Shown here: piece by piece, positions 1 through 9,406 of the stretch
Layout: every line of letters begins with the position of its first letter
Position numbering within the stretch: position 1 is the stretch's first letter
DNA from: an uncultured Chromatiaceae bacterium
GTDB lineage: Bacteria > Pseudomonadota > Gammaproteobacteria > Enterobacterales > Alteromonadaceae
Direction of reading: 5' to 3'
Assembly: GCA_937978655.1 (NCBI GenBank)
Contig: CALJUX010000081.1
Span: 62,001-126,000 of the forward strand
Length of the DNA stretch: 64,000 nucleotides
Made by a program: the position numbers and the translations under genes
The notes under the pieces: model-generated
The model's input: the letters and a program-made list of their open reading frames with translations, nothing else
Told to the model about the DNA's origin: nothing
The model's database searches: none

Positions 1-1671
1 CAGCAGCTGTTCGTCGCTATTGACGCCGGACTGATAATCCAGCGTGCTGATATCACCATCAAACTCGGCATAAGGGTTTTCGCCAATCACCACAATCGCC
101 AGATCCGGTTTTTCTGTTGCACTGAAGCTGCCATCGGTGCGGTAAGTCACCTGACCGCCGGCGGCTTCAACCTGGGCGCGGATGCCGGTTAAAATCGAGC
201 TGCCCTGCGGGAAATCGCTGTTTTGCGTACCGGTACCTTGCCAGGTCACGGTCCAGCCGCCGCTTTGTTTACCGATATTGTCGGCACCGTCACCGGCCAC
301 CAGCACGCGTTGTTTGGGCGGCAGCGGCAACAGCTGGCCGTTGTTTTTCAACAGTACCAGCGACTCGCGCACAGCCTGAGCGGCCAGTGCCTGATGGTCG
401 GCATGGCCAATCCATTGTTGCTGACCCTGATATTGTTGCCGCTTTGGATCGGGCTGCATCAGCCCGGCGCGGAACTTGACGCGCAAAATCCGCCGCACCG
501 CATCATCCAGCCGTGCCTGAGCGATAGCGCCGCTTTTTACATCGGCAATGGTGTTCTGGTACAGCGCTTTCCAGTCTTCCGGCACCATCAGAATATCGAC
601 GCCGGCGTTAAAAGCGGCGGCACAGTGCTGATTACTGCAGCCGGGCAGCTGGCCGTGGCCGTTCCAGTCGCCCACCACAATGCCGTCAAAGCCGAGCCGG
701 TGCTTCAGCACGTCGGTCAGCAAATATTGGCTGCCATGCAGTTTCTGACCTTGCCAGCTGTTAAAAGACGCCATCACGGTTTGTACACCGGCTTCAATAG
801 CACTGAAATAACCCTGCGCATGCAGCCGCACCAGTTCGGCTTCGCTTTGCAGGTTATTGCCCTGATCTTTGCCGTTGTCGGTGCCGCCATCGCCGAGATA
901 ATGTTTGGCGGTGGCGATACGGACTTTAGGCAGGGTCGCCGGCTCGCCCTGAATGCCGCGCACCATTGCGCCGCCCAGCTCCCGCACTATGGCCGGATCT
1001 TCACTGTAACTCTCGTAACTGCGGCCCCAGCGGTCGTCGCGGGCGACGGCCACGGTCGGGGCGAATAACCAGTCGATGCCGGTGGCGGCCACTTCAATGG
1101 CGGTGGCCTGGCCGATCGCCTGCACCAGTTTGCTGTTGTTGGCAGCGCCAAGGCCAATGTTGTGCGGAAAAATCGTCGCGCCATAGACATTATTATGGCC
1201 ATGCACTGCATCTGTGCCCCACAGCGGCGGAATGCTGCTGCCGTCGAGGCTGTTATCTATGGCGGCAGCACGATAGGCATCGGCCAGCGCGGCCCAGTCG
1301 GCGGCTGTGGCTTGTTTGTTATCGTTGGGGTAAGCGCCGCCGCCGTTCAGGTAAGAGCCAAAGCCATACTGGCGCATATCGGCGACGCTCATCCAGCGGA
1401 TATCCGGCTGGATCACCTGCGCCACCTTTTGCGCCAGCGTCATATCGGCCAGCAGGCTGTTAATTTTCAGTTCCAGCGCCGGATCTGCGCCGGGCAGTTG
1501 CAGCTGCGGCCAGACCGGGCTGACCGCTGCAGTCGCGTTGTCTTTCGTGTCCGGCGTTGGCGCGGTGGCAGCGGCAGGCGGCTGCGGGGCCTGACCACAG
1601 GCGCTCAGTGTAAAAGCCACGGCAAGTGCGGCAGCCAGCCGGCTTTGCGGGGCAGAGGATAACCAGTTCAT
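1..1671 (-). CDS. GH3 exo-beta-glucosidase lipoprotein (3' end beyond window)
   Basis: Glycoside hydrolase family 3 enzyme of the ExoP/exo-1,3-1,4-beta-glucanase type, which releases glucose from beta-glucans. I translated it from the ATG at 1671: a hydrophobic N-terminus ends in a lipobox LSAC near residue 24, followed by a Pro/Ala/Thr linker, so it is probably a lipoprotein. Family motifs are visible: IGLGAANN, KHYLGDGGT, and VVGDWNGHG with the likely nucleophile Asp at about residue 335. About 557 residues lie in the window with no stop; family members run to about 850. It is the last visible gene of a minus-strand set with GH30, a halogenase and a TonB receptor, 20 bases after GH30. Function class is firm; exact linkage specificity is inferred. 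Confidence 0.9.
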   Translation of the reverse strand, partial: MNWLSSAPQSRLAAALAVAFTLSACGQAPQPPAAATAPTPDTKDNATAAVSPVWPQLQLPGADPALELKINSLLADMTLAQKVAQVIQPDIRWMSVADMRQYGFGSYLNGGGAYPNDNKQATAADWAALADAYRAAAIDNSLDGSSIPPLWGTDAVHGHNNVYGATIFPHNIGLGAANNSKLVQAIGQATAIEVAATGIDWLFAPTVAVARDDRWGRSYESYSEDPAIVRELGGAMVRGIQGEPATLPKVRIATAKHYLGDGGTDNGKDQGNNLQSEAELVRLHAQGYFSAIEAGVQTVMASFNSWQGQKLHGSQYLLTDVLKHRLGFDGIVVGDWNGHGQLPGCSNQHCAAAFNAGVDILMVPEDWKALYQNTIADVKSGAIAQARLDDAVRRILRVKFRAGLMQPDPKRQQYQGQQQWIGHADHQALAAQAVRESLVLLKNNGQLLPLPPKQRVLVAGDGADNIGKQSGGWTVTWQGTGTQNSDFPQGSSILTGIRAQVEAAGGQVTYRTDGSFSATEKPDLAIVVIGENPYAEFDGDISTLDYQSGVNSDEQLL

Positions 1672-1691
1672 TTGTTCTGTTCCTTATACTA

Positions 1692-3110
1692 TCAGAGTAA
1701 CAACGTCAGGACGCTGCGGGCAGGCGCGGTGACGCTGTAGGGCAGGGACTTGCCGTCGCGCTGCAGGTTAAATGGCAGGGGCTTAGTACCGTTATTTAAT
1801 ACAATCAGCAGGATACGGCCGTCCGGGCGCAGCAGCGCCACTTGCTTCAGTGGCCCGTCATTGGCGCCGGAATCAATCCGGACTGAGCCATCCAGCAGCC
1901 ATTTGCTGGCCTGGCCGATGATGTAATACGCCACATTACGGTGCAGTTGCTGGCCGTCGATGGTCAGTGCGCCCAGGCACTGGCTGCAGCCGCCGTCCGT
2001 GAAGGGCCGGTATTGGCTGTCAGCGGCCAGATTCCACTCCAGCACGTTGCGCGCCCATTGCCGGGTGGCGCCGATGATCAGATGTTCGGTATGCCACAAC
2101 AAAGCCCCGGCAAAATCGCTGTCGGCGCCGACCCATTGTTCCGTGAAGTAAATGTGCTTATCCGGATGCGCCGCTTTCAGTTTGGCCAGTTCGCCAATGT
2201 CACCGTTGTATAAATGAAAGGCCGAGCCGTCGATATACGCCTTCGCCGCCGGGTCATTCAGCACTGTGATTGGGTATTCCACGTGGTCGGCATTGTGGTC
2301 ATAAATAATGATTTTTGTGGTAATGCCAGCGGCTTTAAACGCCGGCCCCAGATGGTTTTTGATAAAAGCGGCCTGGTCCCAGGCGTGCATCAGCAGGCTC
2401 GGGTTGTTGCCGTCATGCAGCGGTTCGTTCTGAATGGTCACGGCGTCAATCCGGATGCCGTGCGCCGCCATGCCCTGAATGTAACGGACAAAATACTGCG
2501 CATAACTGCCAAAATGTTGCTCCAGTAATTCACCGCCAACGGTCGACTGGTTTGATTTCATCCAGACCGGCGGTGACCAGGGGCTGGCCAGAATCTTTAA
2601 GTTGGGTTTTAACGCCAGAATGGCTTTGAGCGCCGGGATCAGATCTTTCTCATCCGGTTTTAACGAAAAATGCTGCAACGAAGGGTCCTGTTGTCCGGCG
2701 GGCAGGTCGTTATAGCTGAACGGTTTTTCGTCTAAATCTGAGGCGCCGAGGCTGACGCGTAAATAACTGATATGAATGCCTTTGCTACTGAACAGTTCCT
2801 GCAGCAGTGCCGCGCGGCGCGCCGGTTGCAGTTGCATCAGATGCTGCGCGCTGCCGCCGGTCAGACTAAAACCAAAGCCGTCGATCGGCTGGAATTGCGT
2901 GCGGGTATTCAGTGTGATGGTGGCCGCGCCCTGGCTTGGTGCCGGTAACAGCAGGCCGGCCGGGTTTTCGGCCAGCAGATGTTGTTGATCCGCGCTGGTC
3001 AGCAGCAGTTGCGGTGGTGCGGCCGTGCCGGCGGCGGCCGGGCTGAGCAGCTGGCCAAATAATGCCAGCGCTGCGGCAACAGCCAGTGGCGGTTTAACGG
3101 AATTGTGCAT
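1692..3110 (-). CDS. GH30 family glucosylceramidase/endo-beta-1,6-glucanase-like
   Basis: Secreted GH30 glycosidase, probably acting on beta-1,6 or mixed glucans. The start at 3110 is preferred over an upstream ATG at 3236 because it gives a clear signal peptide (MHNSVKPPLAVAAALALF) and has AGGA just upstream; it then overlaps the end of the halogenase gene by 17 bases. The protein is 472 residues. Visible motifs: DGFGFSLTGGSA, SPWSPPVWMK, the acid/base Glu in TIQNEP (about residue 229) and the nucleophile Glu in YFTEQW (about residue 324), both present. Translational coupling to the halogenase and to GH3 suggests one operon for glucan breakdown. Substrate is inferred from the family and neighbours. 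Confidence 0.9.
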   Translation of the reverse strand: MHNSVKPPLAVAAALALFGQLLSPAAAGTAAPPQLLLTSADQQHLLAENPAGLLLPAPSQGAATITLNTRTQFQPIDGFGFSLTGGSAQHLMQLQPARRAALLQELFSSKGIHISYLRVSLGASDLDEKPFSYNDLPAGQQDPSLQHFSLKPDEKDLIPALKAILALKPNLKILASPWSPPVWMKSNQSTVGGELLEQHFGSYAQYFVRYIQGMAAHGIRIDAVTIQNEPLHDGNNPSLLMHAWDQAAFIKNHLGPAFKAAGITTKIIIYDHNADHVEYPITVLNDPAAKAYIDGSAFHLYNGDIGELAKLKAAHPDKHIYFTEQWVGADSDFAGALLWHTEHLIIGATRQWARNVLEWNLAADSQYRPFTDGGCSQCLGALTIDGQQLHRNVAYYIIGQASKWLLDGSVRIDSGANDGPLKQVALLRPDGRILLIVLNNGTKPLPFNLQRDGKSLPYSVTAPARSVLTLLL

Positions 3111-4683
3111 AAAGATCCTGTGAAGTCGGGGGAGCGGCCGCGGTGGCGGCCTGGGTTTGCAGACGCTGTAAAAATGCCTGCTGGCTTGGCATCGCAGCGA
3201 CGCAGGCGGCAATGACACTGGCGGTGCTGGCGGCAAACTGCTGAATTTGTTCGGTGCTTTTCAGGCAGACCAGCGGGTCGTGTTGCTGCGGCAGCAGCCG
3301 TTGGCCCAGCAGCACCTGGACCCAGCTGTCTTCGCGAAACAGCTCGTCGGCAACCCGGTGCACCCGGCCATAAGCGCGGAAAATCTCCAGCTTCTGCGCC
3401 AGCGTGTCCGGCAGCGACATGGCGGCGCAGTATCGCCAGAACTCGCTGTCACGCCGTTCGGTGACATGGTAATGCGCGATAATAAAATCGCGGATCTGTG
3501 CCATTTCGGTGGCGGTCTGCAGGTTGTAATGGGCGATATTGCCAGCGGCAAAATGTTTGTCCGGAAATAAACTGATAAGCCGGGTGATGGCAGTTTGCAC
3601 CAGATGCAGACTGGTCGATTCCAGCGGTTCGAGAAAGCCGCTGGATAAGCCAATGGCGACACAGTTGCCGTGCCAGGCTTCGCGGCGCCGGCCGGTCTGA
3701 AAGCTGATTTGCCGTGGTGCAGCGCTGGCCGGGGTATCCAGCTGCGCCAGCAGGGTTTGTTCCGCCAGTGCGGCGCTGGCAAACTGACTGCTGAACACAA
3801 TACCGTTGCCGGTGCGGTGTTGCAGCGGAATACGCCACTGCCAGCCAAAACTGTGTGCGCTGGCACGGGTATAAGGCGGCAGCTCGGGCAGGGCGGCGGA
3901 CGGCACTGCGATGGCGCTGTCGGCAGGCAGCCAGTGGCTCCAGTCTTCATAACCGACGCCAAGCGCCTGGCCAATCAACAAAGCGCGGCTGCCGGAGCAA
4001 TCGAGAAACAAATCGCCGCTGACGCGCTGACCATCTGCCAGCACCAGTTCGCGGATGTGGCCGTTGTGTGCATCGCGCACCACGTGCTCAATCAGGCCTT
4101 CGGTGCGGATGACGCCACGGCTTTCGCTGAGCCGGCGTAAAAACTGCGCATAAAGCCCGGCATCAAAATGGTAGGCATAAGCGATTTCGCTGACCGGCGA
4201 CTGCGGCCGCCTGGCATCGGCCGGCATAAATTTATGCTGCTCCGCCATTTTGGCGGCAATGCAATATTGCTCAAATGGCAGCGCCAGACCTTGTTGGTGC
4301 AGATGCAGCCAGTACTGGTAAAAGCTCAGCCAGTCCCATTGCCGGCCTAAGGCACCAAAGGCATGGAAATAACTGTCGCCCTGACGGCCCCAATTTCGAA
4401 ACTCAATGCCCAGCTTAAAGGTTGCGCCGGTGGCGCGGATAAATTCGGCCTCATCGATGCCACACAGCTGATTGTATTTTTTAATCGCCGGAATGGTCGC
4501 TTCACCGACGCCGACAGTGCCGATCTGTTCAGATTCAATCAGCCGGATGTGGAACTTGTTACCGGTCAGCTGTGACAGCATGGCAGCGCTCATCCAGCCG
4601 GATGAGCCGCCGCCGACGATCACAATAGACTGTACCGGATCCAGTGGCTGCCCCGTCGCCGGGGCTTTGGCCGGATCAGACAT
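3094..4683 (-). CDS. Tryptophan-halogenase family flavoprotein
   Basis: Flavin-dependent halogenase-family protein of 529 residues. The FAD-binding GxGxxG segment is seen as VGGGSSGWMSA near residue 25, the family motif WxWxIP is intact as WQWRIP, and the region GATFKLGIEFRNW contains a lysine that may correspond to the catalytic lysine of this family. The gene lies between a TonB receptor (16 bases upstream) and GH30 (17-base overlap), so it is probably part of the glucan operon. Halogenase-like genes are known next to TonB receptors in carbohydrate loci of Caulobacter, Xanthomonas and Alteromonadales, where their substrate is not settled. I would not assume free tryptophan is the substrate. 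Confidence 0.87.
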   Translation of the reverse strand: MSDPAKAPATGQPLDPVQSIVIVGGGSSGWMSAAMLSQLTGNKFHIRLIESEQIGTVGVGEATIPAIKKYNQLCGIDEAEFIRATGATFKLGIEFRNWGRQGDSYFHAFGALGRQWDWLSFYQYWLHLHQQGLALPFEQYCIAAKMAEQHKFMPADARRPQSPVSEIAYAYHFDAGLYAQFLRRLSESRGVIRTEGLIEHVVRDAHNGHIRELVLADGQRVSGDLFLDCSGSRALLIGQALGVGYEDWSHWLPADSAIAVPSAALPELPPYTRASAHSFGWQWRIPLQHRTGNGIVFSSQFASAALAEQTLLAQLDTPASAAPRQISFQTGRRREAWHGNCVAIGLSSGFLEPLESTSLHLVQTAITRLISLFPDKHFAAGNIAHYNLQTATEMAQIRDFIIAHYHVTERRDSEFWRYCAAMSLPDTLAQKLEIFRAYGRVHRVADELFREDSWVQVLLGQRLLPQQHDPLVCLKSTEQIQQFAASTASVIAACVAAMPSQQAFLQRLQTQAATAAAPPTSQDLYAQFR

Positions 4684-4698
4684 AAAGTCGTCTCCCTG

Positions 4699-7452
4699 TT
4701 ACAGCTTATAACTGATGCCAAACAACACCTGACGGCCATATTCCTCGTACACTTCCGGGAAATAACTGCCGCCGCCCTGTTCGGTATTCAGCCGGGTGGT
4801 GTAGGGTGAGTTGGTCAGGTTGTTGACCTGCAGCAACAGCGTCAAGCCGTCCAGCGCGCCTTCAACAAAGTTGTAGCTGAGCTGCGCGTCCACCTGTTTG
4901 TCGGCCAGCACTTCGGTGTAACCGCGGGTGGCAAACAGCTGCACCACTTCACCGCGGAATTCCGAGCGATAGCGCTGCGACAAACGCGCCGAGAAACTTT
5001 CATTCTCGTAATACAGCGTCAGGTCACGTACGCGGTCTGACAAGCCCGGCAGTTTGGTCTTTTTGCCCGGACCATCCGGTTCGATGCTGGAATCGGCCCA
5101 GGACTGGCTGCCGATAAAACCAAAGCCCTGCAGGCTTTCATGCAGCTTGCCGGCGTCCAGCGACATACTCAGTTCCAGCCCTTTGATATTCCCGCCCTGG
5201 CCGTTCGCCGGCCGGCTCATATTGCCGATGTTGCTGATCGGCACTATGGTCGAGTTGTTCGGCGCGTTGGAGAAATCAAAATCAAAGTTTTGGGTATAGA
5301 TATAACTGTCGAGCTTTTTGTAAAAGGCCCCGAGCGCGATGTAACTGCTGCCGTCGAGATAGGCTTCATAAGTTAAATCCAGCGCTTTGGCGCGCCAGGG
5401 TTCCAGCTGCGGGTTGCCGCTGCTGCCACTCCAGCGCCTTGAATCGACACTGACGCCGGCGGTGATGCTGGCGCGCATTTCGTCCATCCGTGGCCGTGCC
5501 ATGGTTTTGCCGGCACTTAAGCGCAGGAACTGGTCGTCCAGCACTTCCATGCTGAAGTTGACCGCTGGCAGCACGTCGGTGTAACTGGCACCTTCACTGA
5601 CCTGCACCAGCGTGGCCGGGTTGTTCGGGTTGTAGTCACTGGCGAGGAAACCGCTGGAGGTTTGCTCGGTGCGGACCAGCTGAGTGCCGATGTTGCCTTT
5701 AAGCGGCTTGCCCCACAGTTCAGTGTCGAGGTTAAAGCGCAGGAAACTGGTCAGCACTTCTTCGTCGACGCCCCAGGCTTTGTTCCATCTGTTGGTGTCG
5801 AGGATAGGTTTGGTGTCGTAATAGCGCGCCACGGTTGGCAGAATGTCGTAAGCGATCACCCCTTTGATGCCGGCAAAGCCCAGCGAGGTCGGTGCGACCA
5901 GTAACGACGGATCAATGCTGACTGGCTGGCGGCCGTTTTTCAGGAATAAATCGTTGTCGTCGACCAGTTTGTCTTTGCTGCGTTCGGTGTAATCCAGGCC
6001 AAACTCCAGCGCGCTGAAGGTATTGCCGAGCGTGGTGCCGTTTAAGTCATAGGCCGCTTTGGTGTTGATGGCGCGGATGATTTCTTTGACATGCGGAAAC
6101 CGGATGGAGCCGTCGTGGCCCCAGCCGCCCCAGGGTGCCGGATCGCTGAGCTGCACTTTGTTCACGTCAGTGTAATCGGTACCGGGTGTATAAGTCGGGA
6201 AGCCCAGCGGCTCTAAGTCAAAGCCAATCTGGTCAAAGCTGCCGGTCGGGCTCAGGCCGGCGTAAGTTTCCAGCACCTGCTCGTCGCGTTCAGAACCGGA
6301 ATAAGACAGATCCAGCGCTAAGGTCCAGCGCTCAGTTTTGTATTTGGTGTTCCAGCCAAGCGCAGCCAGCTGGTCGTCGCGGGTATTGTTGTCGTTACGC
6401 AGCACCGGTCTTAAATTGGTGGCGACGCCGCTTTTCACCACTTTGGTGCCGCCAAAATCAGCGAACTGCGGGTTGAGGAACTGCATGCCATCGCCGGTCC
6501 ACTGGTTGGTAAACCACATAGCGCCGCGCATGATTTCGTCTTGTTCAAATTCGGAGTAATAAGCGTCGACCACACTGTGCAGCTGGTCGTTGGGTTTGTA
6601 TTCAAACACACCCATGATGCCGTCACGCACCTGGCTGCGCGCCACGGCGGTCACTTCCTGGCCGACCAGGCCAAGGGCGTCGTCATTGCTGGTACCGGCC
6701 AACGCCTGATCGACGGTGTTCCATTCCCAGGCTTTGTAATGCTGCACCTGGGTTGGTGTGTCCATGTGGGCATAACCGATGGCGATGCCGATGGTGTCGT
6801 CAGCAAACTGGTCGATGTACGACACGCTGCCACGCCAGCCGTTGGCAGAAATTTCCGGATGCAGCTGGTCGATACTGCCTTTTTCCCCACGCAGGTTAAA
6901 AGCCACGGTCTGTTCGCCGTGTGTCAGTGGGCGGATGGTGCGCATATCGACAGTACCGGATAAACCCATGCCGGCGATGGCAACGTCTGAGGTTTTGTAC
7001 ACCACGGCGCCGTTAATCAGCTCTGACGGATACTGGTCGTATTCCACGGCGCGGTTATCACCGGCGCTGGCCTGCTGCCGGCCGTTTAAAGTCGTAGTAG
7101 AAAAATCCGGTGCCAGACCGCGAATGGAGATCACCTGCACCCGGCCATTGACGCGCTGACCGGCCAGACCCGGCAGGCGGGTTAACGATTCGGCGATGCT
7201 GCTGTCCGGCAGCTTGCCAATGTCTTCGGCGGAGATGGCCTCGACAATAGAGGCCTCGTTTTTCTTGATGTCGACGGTGGTTTCCATACTGCGGCGGATG
7301 CCCAGTACCGAAATCACTTCAATTTGTTGTTCAGCTTTTTTGTTTGAGGGGCTGGCCGTCTGATCAGCATAGGCCATCGCAGGCAACAGGCTGGCGCCAA
7401 CCGCCACCCCAAGAATTTGCCGGATCGCACTGCTTAACTTGTGCTTGTGCAT
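4699..7452 (-). CDS. TonB-dependent receptor of the glucan locus
   Basis: Outer-membrane TonB-dependent receptor of 917 residues, in the long carbohydrate-type subfamily (TIGR01782-like). It has a signal peptide ending near AMAYA (residue 29), a TonB box region IEVISVLGIRRS, a plug with EDIGKLPDSSIAESLTRLPG and VISIRGLAPDFSTTTLNGR, and a C-terminal beta-barrel ending in GRQVLFGISYKL. It presumably imports beta-gluco-oligosaccharides released by the GH30 and GH3 enzymes downstream. It is the first gene of the minus-strand operon; its promoter must lie in the 7453-7914 interval next to the divergent AraC-type regulator. Confidence 0.92.
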   Translation of the reverse strand: MHKHKLSSAIRQILGVAVGASLLPAMAYADQTASPSNKKAEQQIEVISVLGIRRSMETTVDIKKNEASIVEAISAEDIGKLPDSSIAESLTRLPGLAGQRVNGRVQVISIRGLAPDFSTTTLNGRQQASAGDNRAVEYDQYPSELINGAVVYKTSDVAIAGMGLSGTVDMRTIRPLTHGEQTVAFNLRGEKGSIDQLHPEISANGWRGSVSYIDQFADDTIGIAIGYAHMDTPTQVQHYKAWEWNTVDQALAGTSNDDALGLVGQEVTAVARSQVRDGIMGVFEYKPNDQLHSVVDAYYSEFEQDEIMRGAMWFTNQWTGDGMQFLNPQFADFGGTKVVKSGVATNLRPVLRNDNNTRDDQLAALGWNTKYKTERWTLALDLSYSGSERDEQVLETYAGLSPTGSFDQIGFDLEPLGFPTYTPGTDYTDVNKVQLSDPAPWGGWGHDGSIRFPHVKEIIRAINTKAAYDLNGTTLGNTFSALEFGLDYTERSKDKLVDDNDLFLKNGRQPVSIDPSLLVAPTSLGFAGIKGVIAYDILPTVARYYDTKPILDTNRWNKAWGVDEEVLTSFLRFNLDTELWGKPLKGNIGTQLVRTEQTSSGFLASDYNPNNPATLVQVSEGASYTDVLPAVNFSMEVLDDQFLRLSAGKTMARPRMDEMRASITAGVSVDSRRWSGSSGNPQLEPWRAKALDLTYEAYLDGSSYIALGAFYKKLDSYIYTQNFDFDFSNAPNNSTIVPISNIGNMSRPANGQGGNIKGLELSMSLDAGKLHESLQGFGFIGSQSWADSSIEPDGPGKKTKLPGLSDRVRDLTLYYENESFSARLSQRYRSEFRGEVVQLFATRGYTEVLADKQVDAQLSYNFVEGALDGLTLLLQVNNLTNSPYTTRLNTEQGGGSYFPEVYEEYGRQVLFGISYKL

Positions 7453-7914
7453 GAATGTCTTCCTTATCCCGTTGATGTGTGTGACCGCACTTTGTTGTAC
7501 TTCTGAGTGCTGGCTTCAAACTAAGTGGCCGTTGCCGGGTTGTCGTTTGAAACAGGTCGTACGATGCAAAAAAATTCACTTACCGGCGTTCGAATAAAGT
7601 CGTACGAGGTTCGAGTAATCTAACTTAATGAATTTAATAAGTTTATGATCTGCGTTCGGTCAAAGTGCTGCTGCGGCATATTGCGGTTTTTTTCAGCAAC
7701 AGGGCCGGATAGCCAACGGCTGCTGGCCGAAACCGGCAGCTGGCGGCCAGGGATCATCCGGCGTGACTACGACTTTTGGCGCACAATGCTTGCAGCCGGC
7801 AGGGTGGGCCGTGCATAGTACCGGCAGTTTCTGTGCCGGCCACCGCGGATCGCCGTTTTGTCACGGAATGCAGTGGGCCAGGCCTGTTGTTATTAACCTG
7901 CAGTTGCTGAGTGA
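7453..7914. promoter_or_regulatory. Divergent promoter region with repeated operator-like sites
   Basis: The 462-base gap between the TonB receptor and the AraC-type gene has no convincing ORF. It contains GTCGTACGA twice (7556-7564 and 7599-7607, 43 bases apart) and a direct repeat GTTCGAATAA / GTTCGAGTAA (7588-7597 and 7609-7618, 21 bases apart). A 21-base, two-turn spacing of direct repeats is the usual geometry for AraC/XylS regulators. The sites sit 100-170 bases upstream of the receptor start, so control of the glucan operon by the divergent regulator is likely. This is inference from position and spacing. Confidence 0.6.
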
Positions 7915-9090
7915 ATGGATACTATTCTGTTTAATTTCCATGACTTGCTAATGGTCATGACCGCTTTTGAATGTTTGCTGCTGGCGTTGTTGCTGGCGGC
8001 GTCAGCAAAAACACGTTCGCTCAGCAACCTGCTGCTGGTGGCGTTTTTAATCTGCCATTTCCTCATTCCGCTGCATGAACTGACGTTCTGGGGCAAACAA
8101 TTCCGCATCTGGCTGCTGGATTTTTCGCCGGATATTTTTTTCCTGTTCAGTTATGCCTATTTCCTTGACGGCCCGCTGCTGTACTTTTTTGTCCGCGCCA
8201 TGTTGTACAAAGATTTCCGCGTCAAACCGCAGCACAGCTGGCATTTGTTACCGCTTGGCATCTATCTGCTGCATATGGTGCTGAATTTCTACCTGCTGGA
8301 CGTGTCAAGCCAGGTCAGTCTGATCCAGACCCAACACATCGCTTATTCGTCACCGCATTTGTATTTTGAAGCGATGGGGCGTTTTGTCCGCATCGGCTAT
8401 GTGCTGGCGTGTTTTCTGCTGGTGCTGAATTACAGCCGGCAATCGCAGCAACAACGTGCCGACCTGAAAATCAGTGATATCGCCTGGCTGAAGCTGATGC
8501 TGTTGTCGTTCCTGACCATTTTTGGCATGGACGGCGCGCTGATGGCGATCAAAATCTATGGCCTGCTCAGAAACAACTTTGATATGGACTTGCTGAATGT
8601 GGTGGGGCTCAGTACTTATTATCTGAATTTCACCGCAATTAATATTCTGATTTTTCTGCGTTTTACTTCGTTCACTTCGGTGGCGCCAGTCAATGAGCAG
8701 CCGGTGTACGAGGCCAGGGATGAAAAAAATCATGTGTTTGACCAGCAGATCATTGGCCGGCTGGAGCACGTGATGGAGCAGCAGCGCTTTTACGCCAATC
8801 CGGACATCACGCTGGATAAACTGGCAGAAGCCTGCGGTTACCCGGCGAAAAAAGTCTCGCTGAGCATTAAACAATGTTATCAGCTGAATTTTTATGAATA
8901 CATCAACTCATACCGCATCCGCGCCGCCAAAAAACTGCTGGAACAACAAGGTCCGCAGGCCCGCACCATCACCGAGATCTACTTTGATGTTGGTTTTAAC
9001 AGCAAATCCGTGTTTAACACTTTTTTTAAACGCACCACCGGCATGACGCCAAGCCAGTACCGCGAATCGTTAAAAGCCGCGGTGGAGTAA
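7915..9090 (+). CDS. AraC-family regulator with N-terminal membrane domain
   Basis: Transcription regulator of 391 residues. The first ~230 residues hold about six or seven hydrophobic helices with short loops, matching the membrane-sensor AraC class found in Alteromonadales and Bacteroidetes sugar loci. Residues ~285-385 form the AraC double helix-turn-helix: DITLDKLAEACGYPAKKVS, then TEIYFDVGFNSKSVFNTFFKR and TPSQYR. It is divergent from the glucan operon and probably controls it, binding the repeated sites in the intervening region. The ATG at 7915 has only a weak purine stretch upstream; the hydrophobic start supports it. The signal sensed cannot be read from sequence. Confidence 0.88.
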   Translation: MDTILFNFHDLLMVMTAFECLLLALLLAASAKTRSLSNLLLVAFLICHFLIPLHELTFWGKQFRIWLLDFSPDIFFLFSYAYFLDGPLLYFFVRAMLYKDFRVKPQHSWHLLPLGIYLLHMVLNFYLLDVSSQVSLIQTQHIAYSSPHLYFEAMGRFVRIGYVLACFLLVLNYSRQSQQQRADLKISDIAWLKLMLLSFLTIFGMDGALMAIKIYGLLRNNFDMDLLNVVGLSTYYLNFTAINILIFLRFTSFTSVAPVNEQPVYEARDEKNHVFDQQIIGRLEHVMEQQRFYANPDITLDKLAEACGYPAKKVSLSIKQCYQLNFYEYINSYRIRAAKKLLEQQGPQARTITEIYFDVGFNSKSVFNTFFKRTTGMTPSQYRESLKAAVE

Positions 9091-9406
9091 AAGTTGTTGT
9101 GCCGTGCCCTCAGGCCCGACGCCCGGGGGAATTTGCCCGCTGGCGGCATATACTGATATGGCGCCAATGCCGGTCATTCAGGTTGCTGCATGCAAAACCT
9201 GAGTTTTTCTGTCGTTGTCCGCTTTAGCCACTGTGCTGACCAGTCGCAAAAAGTGCGCTGATAGCTGATTTTCACGGCAAATCTGCCCATTTTGGCGATA
9301 AACCCCGGCGGATTAGTTGCAATAATTCAACCGCAGGTTAACGTAGGCGTTTTCAGCGGCGCAGCCGCAAAATGGCAGGCGCCGCAGCGGCGGCGAGAGA
9401 GGCGAT
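9091..9406. other. Intergenic, no gene seen
   Basis: A 316-base gap between the AraC-type gene and the metzincin gene. I found no credible ORF, no terminator with a T-tract, and no RNA gene. A GAGAGG ribosome-binding site lies just before 9407. It must hold the promoter for the downstream gene but no clear -35/-10 pair stands out. Confidence 0.5.

Noticed and set aside
223..1068. Long plus-strand ORF of 281 codons
   Set aside because: It is antisense to GH3, whose motifs are unmistakable on the minus strand; the plus-strand product has no recognisable features.
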